Assembly (NCBI GenBank): GCA_004558805.1
Contig: SFDE01000003.1
Span: 62,001-126,000 of the forward strand
Direction of reading: 5' to 3'
DNA: 64,000 nucleotides
DNA from: Faecalibacterium prausnitzii
Lineage (GTDB): Bacteria > Bacillota > Clostridia > Oscillospirales > Ruminococcaceae
Shown piece by piece: positions 34,476 to 42,276 of this stretch. Every line of letters begins with the position of its first letter. The stretch's first letter is position 1. A model generated the notes under the pieces. The model saw only the letters and a program-made list of their open reading frames with translations, had not been told where the DNA came from and made no database searches. Both the position numbers and the translations under genes were made by a program.

Positions 34476-35786
34476 TTATTTCTCGCTGAACTCGCCCTGC
34501 GCCGGGTCAAAGACCAGCTCGTGGTCGATATAATCGTGGAAGTCTCTGGAGAAGTCCGAGGTGGTGCCGTAGTATTTACCACCCTGCTGCCGGACATCCT
34601 GATACATCTCGCTGATCTGCGGATGGTAGGGGGCACCGTCCTTTACGCCCAGAATACTGGTCACGCTGCCGCTGCCGCCGGCAGAAAGCTCCCACCGCAA
34701 AAACTTCTGGTTTCCTGCCGTCAGCAGGCAGCTCTGGGGATCTGCGGCATAGCCCTCGCTTCCCGGCAGGTAGCCGTAGAGCTGGGTGCCATCCGCCCGG
34801 CGGCTCTGGACACAGAAGATAAAGCCGTCGGAGCTGATATAGTAGATCCGCGCCCAGTCGGAGAATCCCCAGTCGGTTTGATCCCCCGCCAGGATCCCGA
34901 ACGCCTCCTGCTTTCCGTCTCCGTCATAATCGGCGGGGATGAAATACTCCAGCGCCCCGGCGGTGTTTAAGCCGTAAAGGTCCGCCAGTTCCTGCAGGAT
35001 GCCGCTTTTGTTCTTTTCCCATGCCTGTTCCGGGCTGCGCAGTCCCGTCATGCCGTTCTGTGCCGCCAGTGCATCCGATGCACCGGTGCCCACCTCCACG
35101 AGCTCGCCTTCCCGGACCCTGTAGACAAGCTGCTCATCGTAGCCGTCTGCCACATACCAGCCCTCTGCCGCCGGGCGGAGTCCTGCTTCTGCATAGGAGC
35201 ACACCGGTTCTCCCCCGTAAACGGTCCACGCCATGGTAAAGTACTCGCTGTAGGGATAGCCCACCTCAAACAGGGCAAAGGTCTGGTTCCCGCTGGTCAG
35301 GTAACTTGCCGAAAAGTCCGTGGGATCCAGGGCGTCCTGATTTGCCGGTGTGCCGCACAGCATATCGTCCTCGCTGAACTCCTGTTCGGGGTCGCACAGC
35401 ACCGTGACCGCCCCCTCCGAGGAGATGTAATAGATGTGCAGCCGCTCCCAGCGGGGGTAGCCGTTCATGGGCGATGCCTCCCCGAAGAAGCCGAACGCCT
35501 CCTGCTTTCCGTCCCCGTCATAGTCGTTGACCATCACATAGCGCTTGCAGGATGCGTACCGGCTGTCCACCGAAACGGCGTCCATCACTGCCTGAAACTC
35601 CGCCGTCCGGTCCACCGTCTCCGCCGCCGGGGAAGAGACAGTATTTTCCGCCGCCTTGTCCAGCATGGAAGTCACGCTTTCGTTGAGGGTCCCTTCGTTC
35701 CGGCGGATGGTCTTTTTGCCGCAGCCGCTGCACACCGTCAGCAGCATACAGCAGCTCAGCACCGCTGCAAAAACTCTCTTTTTCAT
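34476..35786 (-). CDS. Lipoprotein with two repeated calcium-loop-like domains
   Basis: A 436-residue lipoprotein, signal MKKRVFAAVLSCCMLLTVCSGC. The mature part is an internal duplication. Each half has DYDGDGKQEAFG followed by a Trp-rich strand, (I)YYISS(E/D)G, a central region, and LT(S/A)GNQ. Copies begin near residues 89 and 280. DxDGDG is the metal loop of EF-hand, dockerin and VCBS/FG-GAP-like calcium sites. Location outside the membrane is expected. No known family is recognised with certainty. The gene stands alone with its own terminator, downstream of thioredoxin. Confidence 0.72.
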   Translation of the reverse strand: MKKRVFAAVLSCCMLLTVCSGCGKKTIRRNEGTLNESVTSMLDKAAENTVSSPAAETVDRTAEFQAVMDAVSVDSRYASCKRYVMVNDYDGDGKQEAFGFFGEASPMNGYPRWERLHIYYISSEGAVTVLCDPEQEFSEDDMLCGTPANQDALDPTDFSASYLTSGNQTFALFEVGYPYSEYFTMAWTVYGGEPVCSYAEAGLRPAAEGWYVADGYDEQLVYRVREGELVEVGTGASDALAAQNGMTGLRSPEQAWEKNKSGILQELADLYGLNTAGALEYFIPADYDGDGKQEAFGILAGDQTDWGFSDWARIYYISSDGFIFCVQSRRADGTQLYGYLPGSEGYAADPQSCLLTAGNQKFLRWELSAGGSGSVTSILGVKDGAPYHPQISEMYQDVRQQGGKYYGTTSDFSRDFHDYIDHELVFDPAQGEFSEK

Positions 35787-35894
35787 TCTGGATTCTCCTT
35801 CTTGGTAATACCCTGCAGGTTTTTCCGCCGCTTTCCGCAGTGCGGCGGTCGTCCTCTCCCAGTGTACCCACTTTCGTCGGAGGGGTCAATAGCA

Positions 35895-35926
35895 AACGCC
35901 CGCTTCCGTCACAGAAAGCGGGCGTT
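35895..35926 (-). terminator. Terminator of trxA
   Basis: 11-bp stem AACGCCCGCTT against AAGCGGGCGTT, followed by TTTGCT on the minus strand. Confidence 0.8.
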
Positions 35927-35956
35927 CTGTCCTATCCTGTCGGTTTCCGTCATCGC

Positions 35957-36265
35957 TCAGCCCAGCAGGTCAAGGACGGCTGCCTTGGGGCGTGCCCCCA
36001 CAGCCTGCCGCACCAGCTTGCCGTTTTCAAACACCAGCAGGGTGGGGATGCTCATGACCCCAAATTCCCCCGCAAGCTCCGGCTGCTGGTCCACGTTTAC
36101 CTTGCCCACCTTCACGTCGGTGCGCTCCTCCGCCACCTCGTCCACGATGGGGCTCAGCATGCGGCAGGGACCGCACCAGCTTGCCCAGAAGTCCAGCAGC
36201 ACGGGCTTGTCGCTGCGGAGCACTTCCTGCTCAAAGTTTTCTTTGGTGATGGTAATGACTGCCAT
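35957..36265 (-). CDS. trxA: Thioredoxin
   Basis: A 102-residue thioredoxin: FWASWCGPCRMLSPIVDEVAEE with the redox pair WCGPC (30-34), VGKVNVDQQPELAGEFGVMSIPTLLVFENGKLV with the cis-Pro near 74. It reduces disulfides in cytoplasmic proteins with electrons from thioredoxin reductase, which is not in this window. Start 36265 has GGAGGTAAAACG. Single-gene unit between terminators. Confidence 0.96.
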   Translation of the reverse strand: MAVITITKENFEQEVLRSDKPVLLDFWASWCGPCRMLSPIVDEVAEERTDVKVGKVNVDQQPELAGEFGVMSIPTLLVFENGKLVRQAVGARPKAAVLDLLG

Positions 36266-36361
36266 ATCGTTTTACCTCCTGAATGGGTGTTGTGTTTTAT
36301 TGACAGTATCAGTATACCCCATATGCCGCCGCTTTTCCGTGACCGGGTCACGCAGGATGCA

Positions 36362-36399
36362 AAAAGAGCCGCCGCACCCATGGATGCAGCGGCTCTTTT
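36362..36399 (-). terminator. Terminator of the transketolase operon
   Basis: 11-bp stem AAAAGAGCCGC against GCGGCTCTTTT, with T tracts on the minus strand after the stem. Confidence 0.85.
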
Positions 36400-36411
36400 A
36401 TCGGTTTATCG

Positions 36412-37359
36412 TTACTTGTTCAGCATTTCCTTTACGGTCTTGCAGATGGTGGCAGCGTCCAGACCATACTCCTTCAGCAGGTCCCATGCCGGACCGGAGC
36501 AGCCAAACTTATCCTGCACGCCCACACGGCGCACGGGGGTGGGCAGCTTTTCGCTGAGGCAGGCGCAGACCGCCTCGCCCAGACCGCCCACGATGCTGTG
36601 TTCCTCGGCGGTGACGATCTTGCCGCACTCCTTTGCCGCCTTGAGGACGATCTCCTCGTCCAGAGGCTTGATGGTGTGGATGTTGATGACCCGGGCGTGG
36701 ATGCCCTCGGCAGCCAGCTGCTCGGCAGCCTTCCGTGCCTCGTTGACCATCAGACCGGTGGCAATGATGGCAATATCACTGCCCTCGGTGACCTGCTCGC
36801 CCTTGCCCAGCTCAAAGTGGTAGTTTGCCTCGTCGTGGAACACCGGCACTGCAAGACGACCAAAGCGCAGGTACACCGGACCCTCCATAGCAAAGGCAGC
36901 ACGGACGGCAGCACGAGCCTCCACGTCGTCTGCGGGGCAGATGACGGTCATGCCGGGGATGCTGCGCATGAGGGTAAAGTCCTCACAGCACTGGTGGGAA
37001 GCGCCGTCCTCGCCCACCGAGATGCCGCCGTGGGTGGCACCGATCTTCACGTTCAGGTGAGGGTAGCCGATGGAGTTGCGCACCTGCTCAAAGGCACGAC
37101 CGGCGGCAAACATGGCAAAGCTGGAAACAAAGGGCACATAGCCCATGGTGGACAGACCAGCCGCCACGCCCATCATGTTCTCCTCGGCAATGCCGCAGTC
37201 GATGTGGCGTGCCGGGTATGCCTTGCGGAACATACCGGTCTTGGTGGCAGCAGCAAGGTCTGCGTCCAGCACGATCAGCTCGTCATGACCTTCGGCGGCA
37301 AGCTCCTTCAGGGTATTGCCGTAGCTTTCACGGGTAGCAATATTTTTCACGTCTGCCAT
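36412..37359 (-). CDS. Transketolase, C-terminal subunit
   Basis: A 315-residue protein covering the pyrimidine-binding and C-terminal domains of transketolase: MADVKNIATRESYGNTLKELAAEGHDELIVLDADLAAATKT, HIDCGIAEENMMGVAAGLSTMGYVPFVSSFAMFAAGRAFEQVRNSI (with the catalytic Glu in IAEENM) and THGGISVGEDGASHQCCEDFTLMRSIPGM. It works only with the N-terminal subunit encoded 1 bp upstream. Split transketolases are common in anaerobic Firmicutes and archaea. Start at 37359 is set by the stop of the upstream gene and the GGAGGACAAGTAAG site. Confidence 0.93.
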   Translation of the reverse strand: MADVKNIATRESYGNTLKELAAEGHDELIVLDADLAAATKTGMFRKAYPARHIDCGIAEENMMGVAAGLSTMGYVPFVSSFAMFAAGRAFEQVRNSIGYPHLNVKIGATHGGISVGEDGASHQCCEDFTLMRSIPGMTVICPADDVEARAAVRAAFAMEGPVYLRFGRLAVPVFHDEANYHFELGKGEQVTEGSDIAIIATGLMVNEARKAAEQLAAEGIHARVINIHTIKPLDEEIVLKAAKECGKIVTAEEHSIVGGLGEAVCACLSEKLPTPVRRVGVQDKFGCSGPAWDLLKEYGLDAATICKTVKEMLNK

Positions 37360-37360
37360 C

Positions 37361-38212
37361 TTACTTGTCCTCCTGTTCCAGAGCGGCGTAGGCGGCATCC
37401 AGTTCTTCCATTGCCACCTTGTACTCCTCATCGTTGGGTCCCTTGCCGTGCCAGTCCACGGAGTTGGTCATATAAGAAACGCCCTTGCCCTTGGTGGTGT
37501 CCAGAATGATGCAGGTGGGCTTGTCCTGCTCTGCGTGGAATGCCTGCATGGCAGCCTCGATCTGGTCAAAGTCATGACCGTTGATGGTCACCACATTGAA
37601 GTTGAAGGCACGCATCTTGTCTTCCAGCGGAGCGCTGTTCATCACCGTCTCGGTGGTGCCGTCGATCTGCAGGTGGTTGCGGTCCAGCATGACGCAGAGG
37701 TTGGAGAGCTTGTAGTGGGCGGCAAACATAAATGCCTCCCAGCACTCGCCCTCTTCCACCTCACCATCGCCCACGATGGTAAAGACGTTGACGCCCTTGT
37801 CCTTGAGCTTTGCGCCCAGTGCCATGCCGCAGGCGGCAGACACGCCCTGACCCAGACTGCCGGTGGACATATCCACGCCGGGGGTCTGGTTCATGTTGGG
37901 ATGTCCCTGCAGGTAGCTGCCGATCTTGCGCAGGGTCTTGAGATCTTCCACCGGGAAGAAGCCCCGCTCAGCAAGGGCGGCGTACAGCGCCGGTGCTGCA
38001 TGACCCTTGGACAACACCAAACGGTCCCGGTCTGCCTTTTTGGGATCCTGGGGATCCACGTTCATCTCCACGAAATAGAGGTAGCTCAGCACCTCGGCGA
38101 TGTCCAGACTGCCGCCCGGATGACCGCACTTTGCGCTGTGAGTGCCCTCGATCACGCCCATGCGGATGTGGCAGGCGTGCTTTGCCAGGGTAAGTTTTTC
38201 TGCATTTGTCAT
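37361..38212 (-). CDS. Transketolase, N-terminal subunit
   Basis: A 283-residue thiamine-diphosphate-binding subunit: SAKCGHPGGSLDIAEVLSYLYFVEMNV, RDRLVLSKGHAAPALYAALAERGFF, MSTGSLGQGVSAACGMALGAKL, and the ThDP motif VGDGEVEEGECWEAFMFAAHYKLSNLCVMLDRNHLQIDG. With the C-terminal subunit it moves two-carbon units between sugar phosphates in the pentose phosphate pathway. Promoter at 38315-38343. Start has GGGAGGACC. Confidence 0.93.
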   Translation of the reverse strand: MTNAEKLTLAKHACHIRMGVIEGTHSAKCGHPGGSLDIAEVLSYLYFVEMNVDPQDPKKADRDRLVLSKGHAAPALYAALAERGFFPVEDLKTLRKIGSYLQGHPNMNQTPGVDMSTGSLGQGVSAACGMALGAKLKDKGVNVFTIVGDGEVEEGECWEAFMFAAHYKLSNLCVMLDRNHLQIDGTTETVMNSAPLEDKMRAFNFNVVTINGHDFDQIEAAMQAFHAEQDKPTCIILDTTKGKGVSYMTNSVDWHGKGPNDEEYKVAMEELDAAYAALEQEDK

Positions 38213-38314
38213 GATGGTCCTCCCGTATGAACCTCAGATTTGCAATCGTTCAAAAAAGCCTTTCGACAACACCGTGAACAGGGATCTGCCCGCAGCGCAC
38301 TCTTTTTCAAGTTT

Positions 38315-38343
38315 ATATTATCCATTCTGTGCAAAAAGGTCAA
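38315..38343 (-). promoter_or_regulatory. Sigma-A promoter of the transketolase operon
   Basis: On the minus strand TTGACC (38338-38343), 17 bp, TAATAT (38315-38320). Confidence 0.7.
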
Positions 38344-38431
38344 GCTTCTTCATGCAAAATGTACACTGCCGGGGAAATATTCTCCGAAATTTCCCGCTTT
38401 TTGGTGAAATTGCGATGGTCCTGCCCCCGTC

Positions 38432-38461
38432 TTGACACAGCAAAGACTTTTTTGCTATACT
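38432..38461 (+). promoter_or_regulatory. Sigma-A promoter of the ECF S component gene
   Basis: Perfect TTGACA (38432-38437), 18-bp spacer, TATACT (38456-38461). The transcript would have a leader of about 165 nt. Confidence 0.8.
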
Positions 38462-38467
38462 TTTTCC

Positions 38468-38625
38468 AGTTCCCGGCAGGAAGCCGGGTGGGCGGGCTGC
38501 AGCCTGCCGGTCCCTTTTGAGGGAGCTTTTTGCACTGCTTTGTCATTTTTTATCAAAAGACGCCACGAAGGGGTCTGCTTTCGGCATGGATGCCGGGCAG
38601 ACCCCTTTTTTGCGTCCCAAGGAGG
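38468..38625 (+). promoter_or_regulatory. Structured leader with terminator before the ECF S gene (riboswitch/attenuator candidate)
   Basis: A first stem uses CCGGCAGG (38473-38480) and CCTGCCGG (38503-38510). After about 55 nt comes a strong terminator: AAGGGGTCTGC (38568-38578) with GCAGACCCCTT (38597-38607), inner CGGCAT/ATGCCG, then TTTT. It lies only 8 nt before the GGAGG. A terminator between promoter and ribosome site implies regulated read-through. I could not match it to the TPP, FMN, cobalamin, preQ1 or THF consensus by eye. Confidence 0.6.
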
Positions 38626-38632
38626 ACTTTTC

Positions 38633-39169
38633 ATGAAGACCCGGACCCCATCTCCCGCCCGCAAACTGGTGCTGGCGGCGCTGTTCCTTGCCCTCGCTTT
38701 TGTGCTGCCCCTGCTCACCGGTCAGGTGCCTCAGGTAGGCAGCATGCTGTGCCCCATGCACTTCCCCGTACTGCTGTGCGGCTTTGTGCTGGGGGGTCCC
38801 TGGGGGCTGGCAGTGGGCTTTGCCGCCCCGCTGCTGCGGTCGGTATTTTTTGGGATGCCGCCCATGTACCCCGTTGCCATTGCCATGGCATTTGAGCTTG
38901 CCGCCTACGGCGGAGTCTCCGGCTGGCTGTACCGGAAGGTAAAGCACACCCTGCCCATGATGTACGCCGTCCTGCTGACAGCAATGGTGGCGGGACGGCT
39001 GGTGTGGGGCGCCGTGCGCTTTGTACTGGCAGGGCTTTCCGGCAGCAGCTTTCCCTTCAGCGCCTTTTTGTCCGGAGCGCTGTTCACCGCCGTACCCGGC
39101 ATCCTTGCACAGTTGGTGCTGATCCCTCTGATCCTCACCGCCCTGCAGAAGGCAAAGCTGACGAACTGA
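38633..39169 (+). CDS. ECF transporter S component, substrate unknown
   Basis: A 178-residue hydrophobic protein with about six helices: KLVLAALFLALAFVLPLLTGQVPQVGSMLCPMHFPVLLCGFVLGGPWGLAVGFAAPLLRSVFFGMPPMYPVAIAMAFELAAYGGVSGWLY. The AALFLALAxVLP start and GxxxGxxxGxxAPLLRS loop fit substrate-binding S subunits of vitamin ECF transporters. The shared EcfA/EcfA'/EcfT module is not in the window, so this is a group II stand-alone S component. The start at 38633 has CAAGGAGGAC. Substrate is not deducible; the leader may report it. Confidence 0.82.
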   Translation: MKTRTPSPARKLVLAALFLALAFVLPLLTGQVPQVGSMLCPMHFPVLLCGFVLGGPWGLAVGFAAPLLRSVFFGMPPMYPVAIAMAFELAAYGGVSGWLYRKVKHTLPMMYAVLLTAMVAGRLVWGAVRFVLAGLSGSSFPFSAFLSGALFTAVPGILAQLVLIPLILTALQKAKLTN

Positions 39170-39187
39170 CTACCTTGCCTTATACCC

Positions 39188-39219
39188 AAAAACGCCCCGG
39201 CGACTGCCGGGGCGTTTTT
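39188..39219. terminator. Bidirectional terminator between ECF S and metal ATPase genes
   Basis: Stem AAAAACGCCCCGG against CCGGGGCGTTTTT with a CGACTG loop and T tracts on both strands. Confidence 0.9.
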
Positions 39220-39228
39220 GCGTAAAAA

Positions 39229-41121
39229 TCAGTCCTGTCTTTGCTTTGCAAGGTCCCTGGTGTAGAGGGCACGAGTGGCGTTGAGCACCGCAATGATCAT
39301 GACACCCACGTCCGCAAAAATGGCGGTCCACATACTGGCAAGACCCAGAGCACCCAGCAGCAGACACACTGCCTTGACCCCCAGTGCAAACACGATGTTC
39401 TGGTACACGATGCCAAGGGTCCGGCGGGCAATGCCCATAGCAAGGGCGATCTTGGCGGGGTCGTCATCCATCAGCACCACATCCGCCGCCTCAATGGCAG
39501 CATCGGAGCCAAGGGCACCCATGGCGATCCCCACATCAGCACGGGACAACACCGGCGCATCGTTGATGCCGTCGCCCACAAAGGCAAGGTTTTCCTTGGG
39601 CTTCTTTTCTGCAATGAGCGTTTCGATCCGGTCCACCTTGTCCCCGGGCAGCAGCCCTGCATGGTATTCGTCCAGACCCAGCTGCGCAGACACTGCCTTT
39701 GCCACCGGCTCTGCGTCACCGGTGAGCATGACCGTCTTGCGGACCCCGGCTTTTTTCAGGGCACGGATGGCGGCGGCGCTGTGGGGCTTTACCACATCTG
39801 CAATAAGCAGGTAGCCGGCATAGACGCCTTCCACCGCCACATGGACGATGGTGCCTGCCTCACTGACCTCCGGCACCTGCAGTCCCAGCTTTTCCATAAG
39901 CCGGATGTTGCCGGCAGCAACGGTCTTTCCGTCCACCTGTGCGGTGACCCCGTGACCTCCCAGCTCCTGCACCCCGGTGACCCTGGCAGCATCGATGTCC
40001 CTGCCGTATTCCGCCTTGATGCTCAGGGAGATGGGGTGCTTGGACCAGCTTTCTGCCAGGGCAGCGGCTTCCACCAGCTGCTCCGGGCTGAAGTCCCCGG
40101 CGGGGTGGACCCCTACCACCTTAAAGGAGCCCTGGGTCAGGGTACCGGTCTTGTCGAACACTACGATGCCGGTGCGTGCCAGCTCCTCCAGATAAGTAGA
40201 GCCCTTTACCAGAATGCCACAGGCAGAGGCACCGCCGATGCCTCCAAAAAAGCTCAGGGGGAGGGAAATGACCAGCGCACAGGGGCAGCTGATGACCAAG
40301 AAGGTCAGGGCACGGTAGACCCACTCCCCGAACTGCGCCGGCTGTCCCAGCATCAGCAGCACCACCGGCGGCAGGAAGGCAAGTGCCAGTGCGCCGTAGC
40401 AGACGGCAGGGGTGTACACCCGGGCAAACCGGGTGATAAAGTTCTCGGCACGTGCCTTTTTCATGCTGGAATTTTCCACAAGGTCCAGGATCTTGGACAC
40501 GGTGGATTCCCCAAATTCCTTGGTGGTCCGCACCTTCAGCAGACCGGTCATATTCACGCAGCCGCTGATGATCTCATCCCCAGTCTTTACGTCCCGGGGC
40601 AGGCTCTCGCCGGTAAGGGCGGCGGTGTTCAGGGCAGAAGCCCCCTCCACGATGACTCCGTCAATGGGCACCCGCTCGCCGGGTTGTACAAGGATCACGG
40701 TCCCCACTTCCACATCATCGGGGTCCACCTGTTCCAGCTTGCCCTCTTCGTTCTCCACGTTGGCGTAGTCCGGTCGGATATCCATCAGGGCACTGATGCT
40801 CTGGCGGCTCTTGCCCACCGCCACACTCTGGAACAGCTCACCGATCTGATAGAAGATAATAACGGCGCAGCCCTCCACATAGTCTCCCAGTGCAAAGGCA
40901 CCCACCGTGGCAACCGCCATCAGGAAACACTCATCAAAGGGCTGACGGTTCTTGATGCCCTTCAGTGCCTTGCGCAGCACATCCCAGCCCACTACAAGGT
41001 AGGGGATGCAGTAAAGTGCCAGTTCCACCGGCATGGGAAGCTCCGGCAGCAGACCCAGAACCCCCACCATAGCAAGAGCGATGAGGATCTGGTACAGCGC
41101 CTTTTTTTGCTTTTTGGTCAT
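39229..41121 (-). CDS. Heavy-metal P-type ATPase (Zn/Cd/Pb-type, CadA/ZntA-like)
   Basis: A 630-residue P1B ATPase without an N-terminal metal-binding domain. It has about 8 helices, the actuator loop LNTAALTGESLPRDVKTGDEI, the metal motif SCPCAL in FLVISCPCALVISLPLSFFGGIG, the phosphorylation site VFDKTGTLTQG, the HP locus SWSKHPISLSI, and MLTGDAEPVAKAV ... FVGDGINDAPVLSRADVGIAMG. CPC with this C-terminal half points to Zn, Cd or Pb export. The missing HMA domain is supplied by the separate 73-residue chaperone upstream. Start 41121 has AAAAGGAG. Transcribed from its own promoter, because a terminator follows the HMA gene. Confidence 0.92.
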   Translation of the reverse strand: MTKKQKKALYQILIALAMVGVLGLLPELPMPVELALYCIPYLVVGWDVLRKALKGIKNRQPFDECFLMAVATVGAFALGDYVEGCAVIIFYQIGELFQSVAVGKSRQSISALMDIRPDYANVENEEGKLEQVDPDDVEVGTVILVQPGERVPIDGVIVEGASALNTAALTGESLPRDVKTGDEIISGCVNMTGLLKVRTTKEFGESTVSKILDLVENSSMKKARAENFITRFARVYTPAVCYGALALAFLPPVVLLMLGQPAQFGEWVYRALTFLVISCPCALVISLPLSFFGGIGGASACGILVKGSTYLEELARTGIVVFDKTGTLTQGSFKVVGVHPAGDFSPEQLVEAAALAESWSKHPISLSIKAEYGRDIDAARVTGVQELGGHGVTAQVDGKTVAAGNIRLMEKLGLQVPEVSEAGTIVHVAVEGVYAGYLLIADVVKPHSAAAIRALKKAGVRKTVMLTGDAEPVAKAVSAQLGLDEYHAGLLPGDKVDRIETLIAEKKPKENLAFVGDGINDAPVLSRADVGIAMGALGSDAAIEAADVVLMDDDPAKIALAMGIARRTLGIVYQNIVFALGVKAVCLLLGALGLASMWTAIFADVGVMIIAVLNATRALYTRDLAKQRQD

Positions 41122-41448
41122 ACAAAAAACTCCTTTTTGGTCCGGTAAGGCAGGGCAGAGAACCTGCCGACGGTTTTTCCGCCGCAGCCCTCGGGGCAGC
41201 AATTTTCAACATATTTTCCCCAAGGAAATTGTTTTTCCACCCTTTCCCCCGTGTTTTCCACAACTTTTTCCCGAAGAAAACCTGCATTTTCACGCTTTTT
41301 TTCAAAGTTTTCCGCAAAGCGTGTTGAAAACCCAGTGGAAAGTGTTGAAAACTGTCCGTTTTTTCCACAGAAAAAACCAACTCCCAAGCGCCGGGGGCGT
41401 AAAAAGCTCCCCCGAAGGGGAGCGGGGCACAGGATCCCGGCTGCAGAG
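41122..41448. other. 327-bp intergenic region with clustered DnaA-box-like 9-mers
   Basis: No gene is supported. Within 41203-41369 the motif TTTTC(C/A)ACA occurs five times exactly: plus strand at 41203-41211, 41254-41262 and 41361-41369; minus strand at 41322-41330 and 41343-41351. Near copies lie at 41233-41241 and 41334-41342. The surrounding DNA is rich in T and A tracts. Confidence 0.7.
41401..41423 (-). terminator. Terminator of the HMA chaperone gene
   Basis: On the minus strand GCTCCCC-TTC-GGGGGAGC is followed by TTTTTAC, 25 bp past the stop. It uncouples the chaperone/regulator from the ATPase. Confidence 0.85.
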
Positions 41449-41670
41449 TCAGATATCAAAGATCTGGCAGTCGTCCTCCACCTTCTTGCAGGCGGCAAGG
41501 ACCTTCTCCATGGTGGCGTGGGGTTCTGCGTCCTCGGCAAACTCCACCTTCATCTTCTGGGTCATAAAGCTGACGGTCGCCTTTTCTACACCGGCAACGG
41601 TGTTGGCAGCATCCTCCATCTTTGCGGCGCAGTTTGCGCAGTCCACTTCGATCTTGTAGGTCTTTTTCAT
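41449..41670 (-). CDS. Heavy-metal-associated (HMA) domain chaperone
   Basis: A 73-residue single HMA domain: KKTYKIEVDCANCAAKMEDAANTVAGVEKATVSFMTQKMKVEF, with metal cysteines in DCANC (10-14), ending with an acidic/Cys tail (KKVEDDCQIFDI). It binds one soft metal ion and hands it to the pump. D before CxxC resembles the N-terminal domains of Zn/Cd ATPases rather than copper chaperones. Lies between arsR-type gene and the HMA-less ATPase. Start has AAAGGCTGG. Confidence 0.9.
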   Translation of the reverse strand: MKKTYKIEVDCANCAAKMEDAANTVAGVEKATVSFMTQKMKVEFAEDAEPHATMEKVLAACKKVEDDCQIFDI

Positions 41671-41718
41671 AGTAAGTACCAGCCTTTCTTTTTATATTAT
41701 GCGGGCGGCGTGCCCGGC

Positions 41719-42048
41719 TTATTCCTCGATATGGTCCATCCCCATGGAGAGGATGCTGCGCACATGGTCATCGTCCAGTGCGTAGTACACGGTCTTGCCC
41801 TCCCGCCGGAACCGCACCAGCTTGGAGTCCTTCAGGACCCGCAGCTGGTGGCTGACGGCGGACTGACTCAACCCCACGGCGTCCGCAATATCCTGCACGC
41901 ACAGCTCGCTGTCATGGAGGGCATACAGGATCTTGATGCGGGTGGAGTCGCCAAACACCCGGAAAAGATCCGCCAGTTCGTACAGCACCTCATCGTCCGG
42001 CATCTCCACCGGCGGAAGGGAGTCAGCAGGTTCGGTCTGCTGGGACAT
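41719..42048 (-). CDS. ArsR/SmtB-family metal-responsive repressor
   Basis: A 109-residue winged helix protein: DDEVLYELADLFRVFGDSTRIKILYALHDSELCVQDIADAVGLSQSAVSHQLRVLKDSKLVRFRREGKTVYYALDDDHVRSILSMGMDHI. The ELCVQDIADAV pattern (Cys in the alpha3 region) and C-terminal DDDHVRSIL...H match the alpha5 metal site (Asp/His) of SmtB/CzrA-type Zn sensors. It should repress the metal-export genes in low metal. Start 42048 has AAAGGAG. An operator-like palindrome lies at 42075-42090. Confidence 0.9.
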   Translation of the reverse strand: MSQQTEPADSLPPVEMPDDEVLYELADLFRVFGDSTRIKILYALHDSELCVQDIADAVGLSQSAVSHQLRVLKDSKLVRFRREGKTVYYALDDDHVRSILSMGMDHIEE

Positions 42049-42074
42049 ACGGCTCACTCCTTTCAATTTGTCAT

Positions 42075-42090
42075 ATGAGCATCTGTTCAT
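42075..42090. promoter_or_regulatory. ArsR/SmtB-type operator
   Basis: On the minus strand ATGAACA-GA-TGCTCAT, a 6-of-7 inverted repeat resembling the SmtB/CzrA consensus ATGAACA..TGTTCAT, 27 bp before the repressor start. An additional TTCATGA half site follows at about 42094. Confidence 0.65.
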
Positions 42091-42228
42091 GCGTTCATGA
42101 TACCACCAGTTCTCGGCTCTGTCAAGCATTTTTTCAAAAAAGGCAAAAGAATTTTTTCTGCGTAAAAACGCAAAAAAGCTGCATTTTTATTTTGCAAAAA
42201 GCCTGCATTTTCCCACTGCCCCAAAACG

Positions 42229-42264
42229 CAGAAAAGGCTGGCACCAAACGGCGCCAGCCTTTGA
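42229..42264 (-). terminator. Terminator of sstT
   Basis: AAAGGCTGGC (42233-42242) pairs with GCCAGCCTTT (42253-42262), followed on the minus strand by TTCTGCG and a T-rich stretch. Confidence 0.82.
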
Positions 42265-42276
42265 AAGATCTATGAT

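Noticed and set aside
41251..42078. 275-codon plus-strand frame through the DnaA-box-like region, HMA and arsR genes
   Set aside because: It runs antisense to two clear genes and its N-terminal part is generated by the T/C-rich motif repeats.
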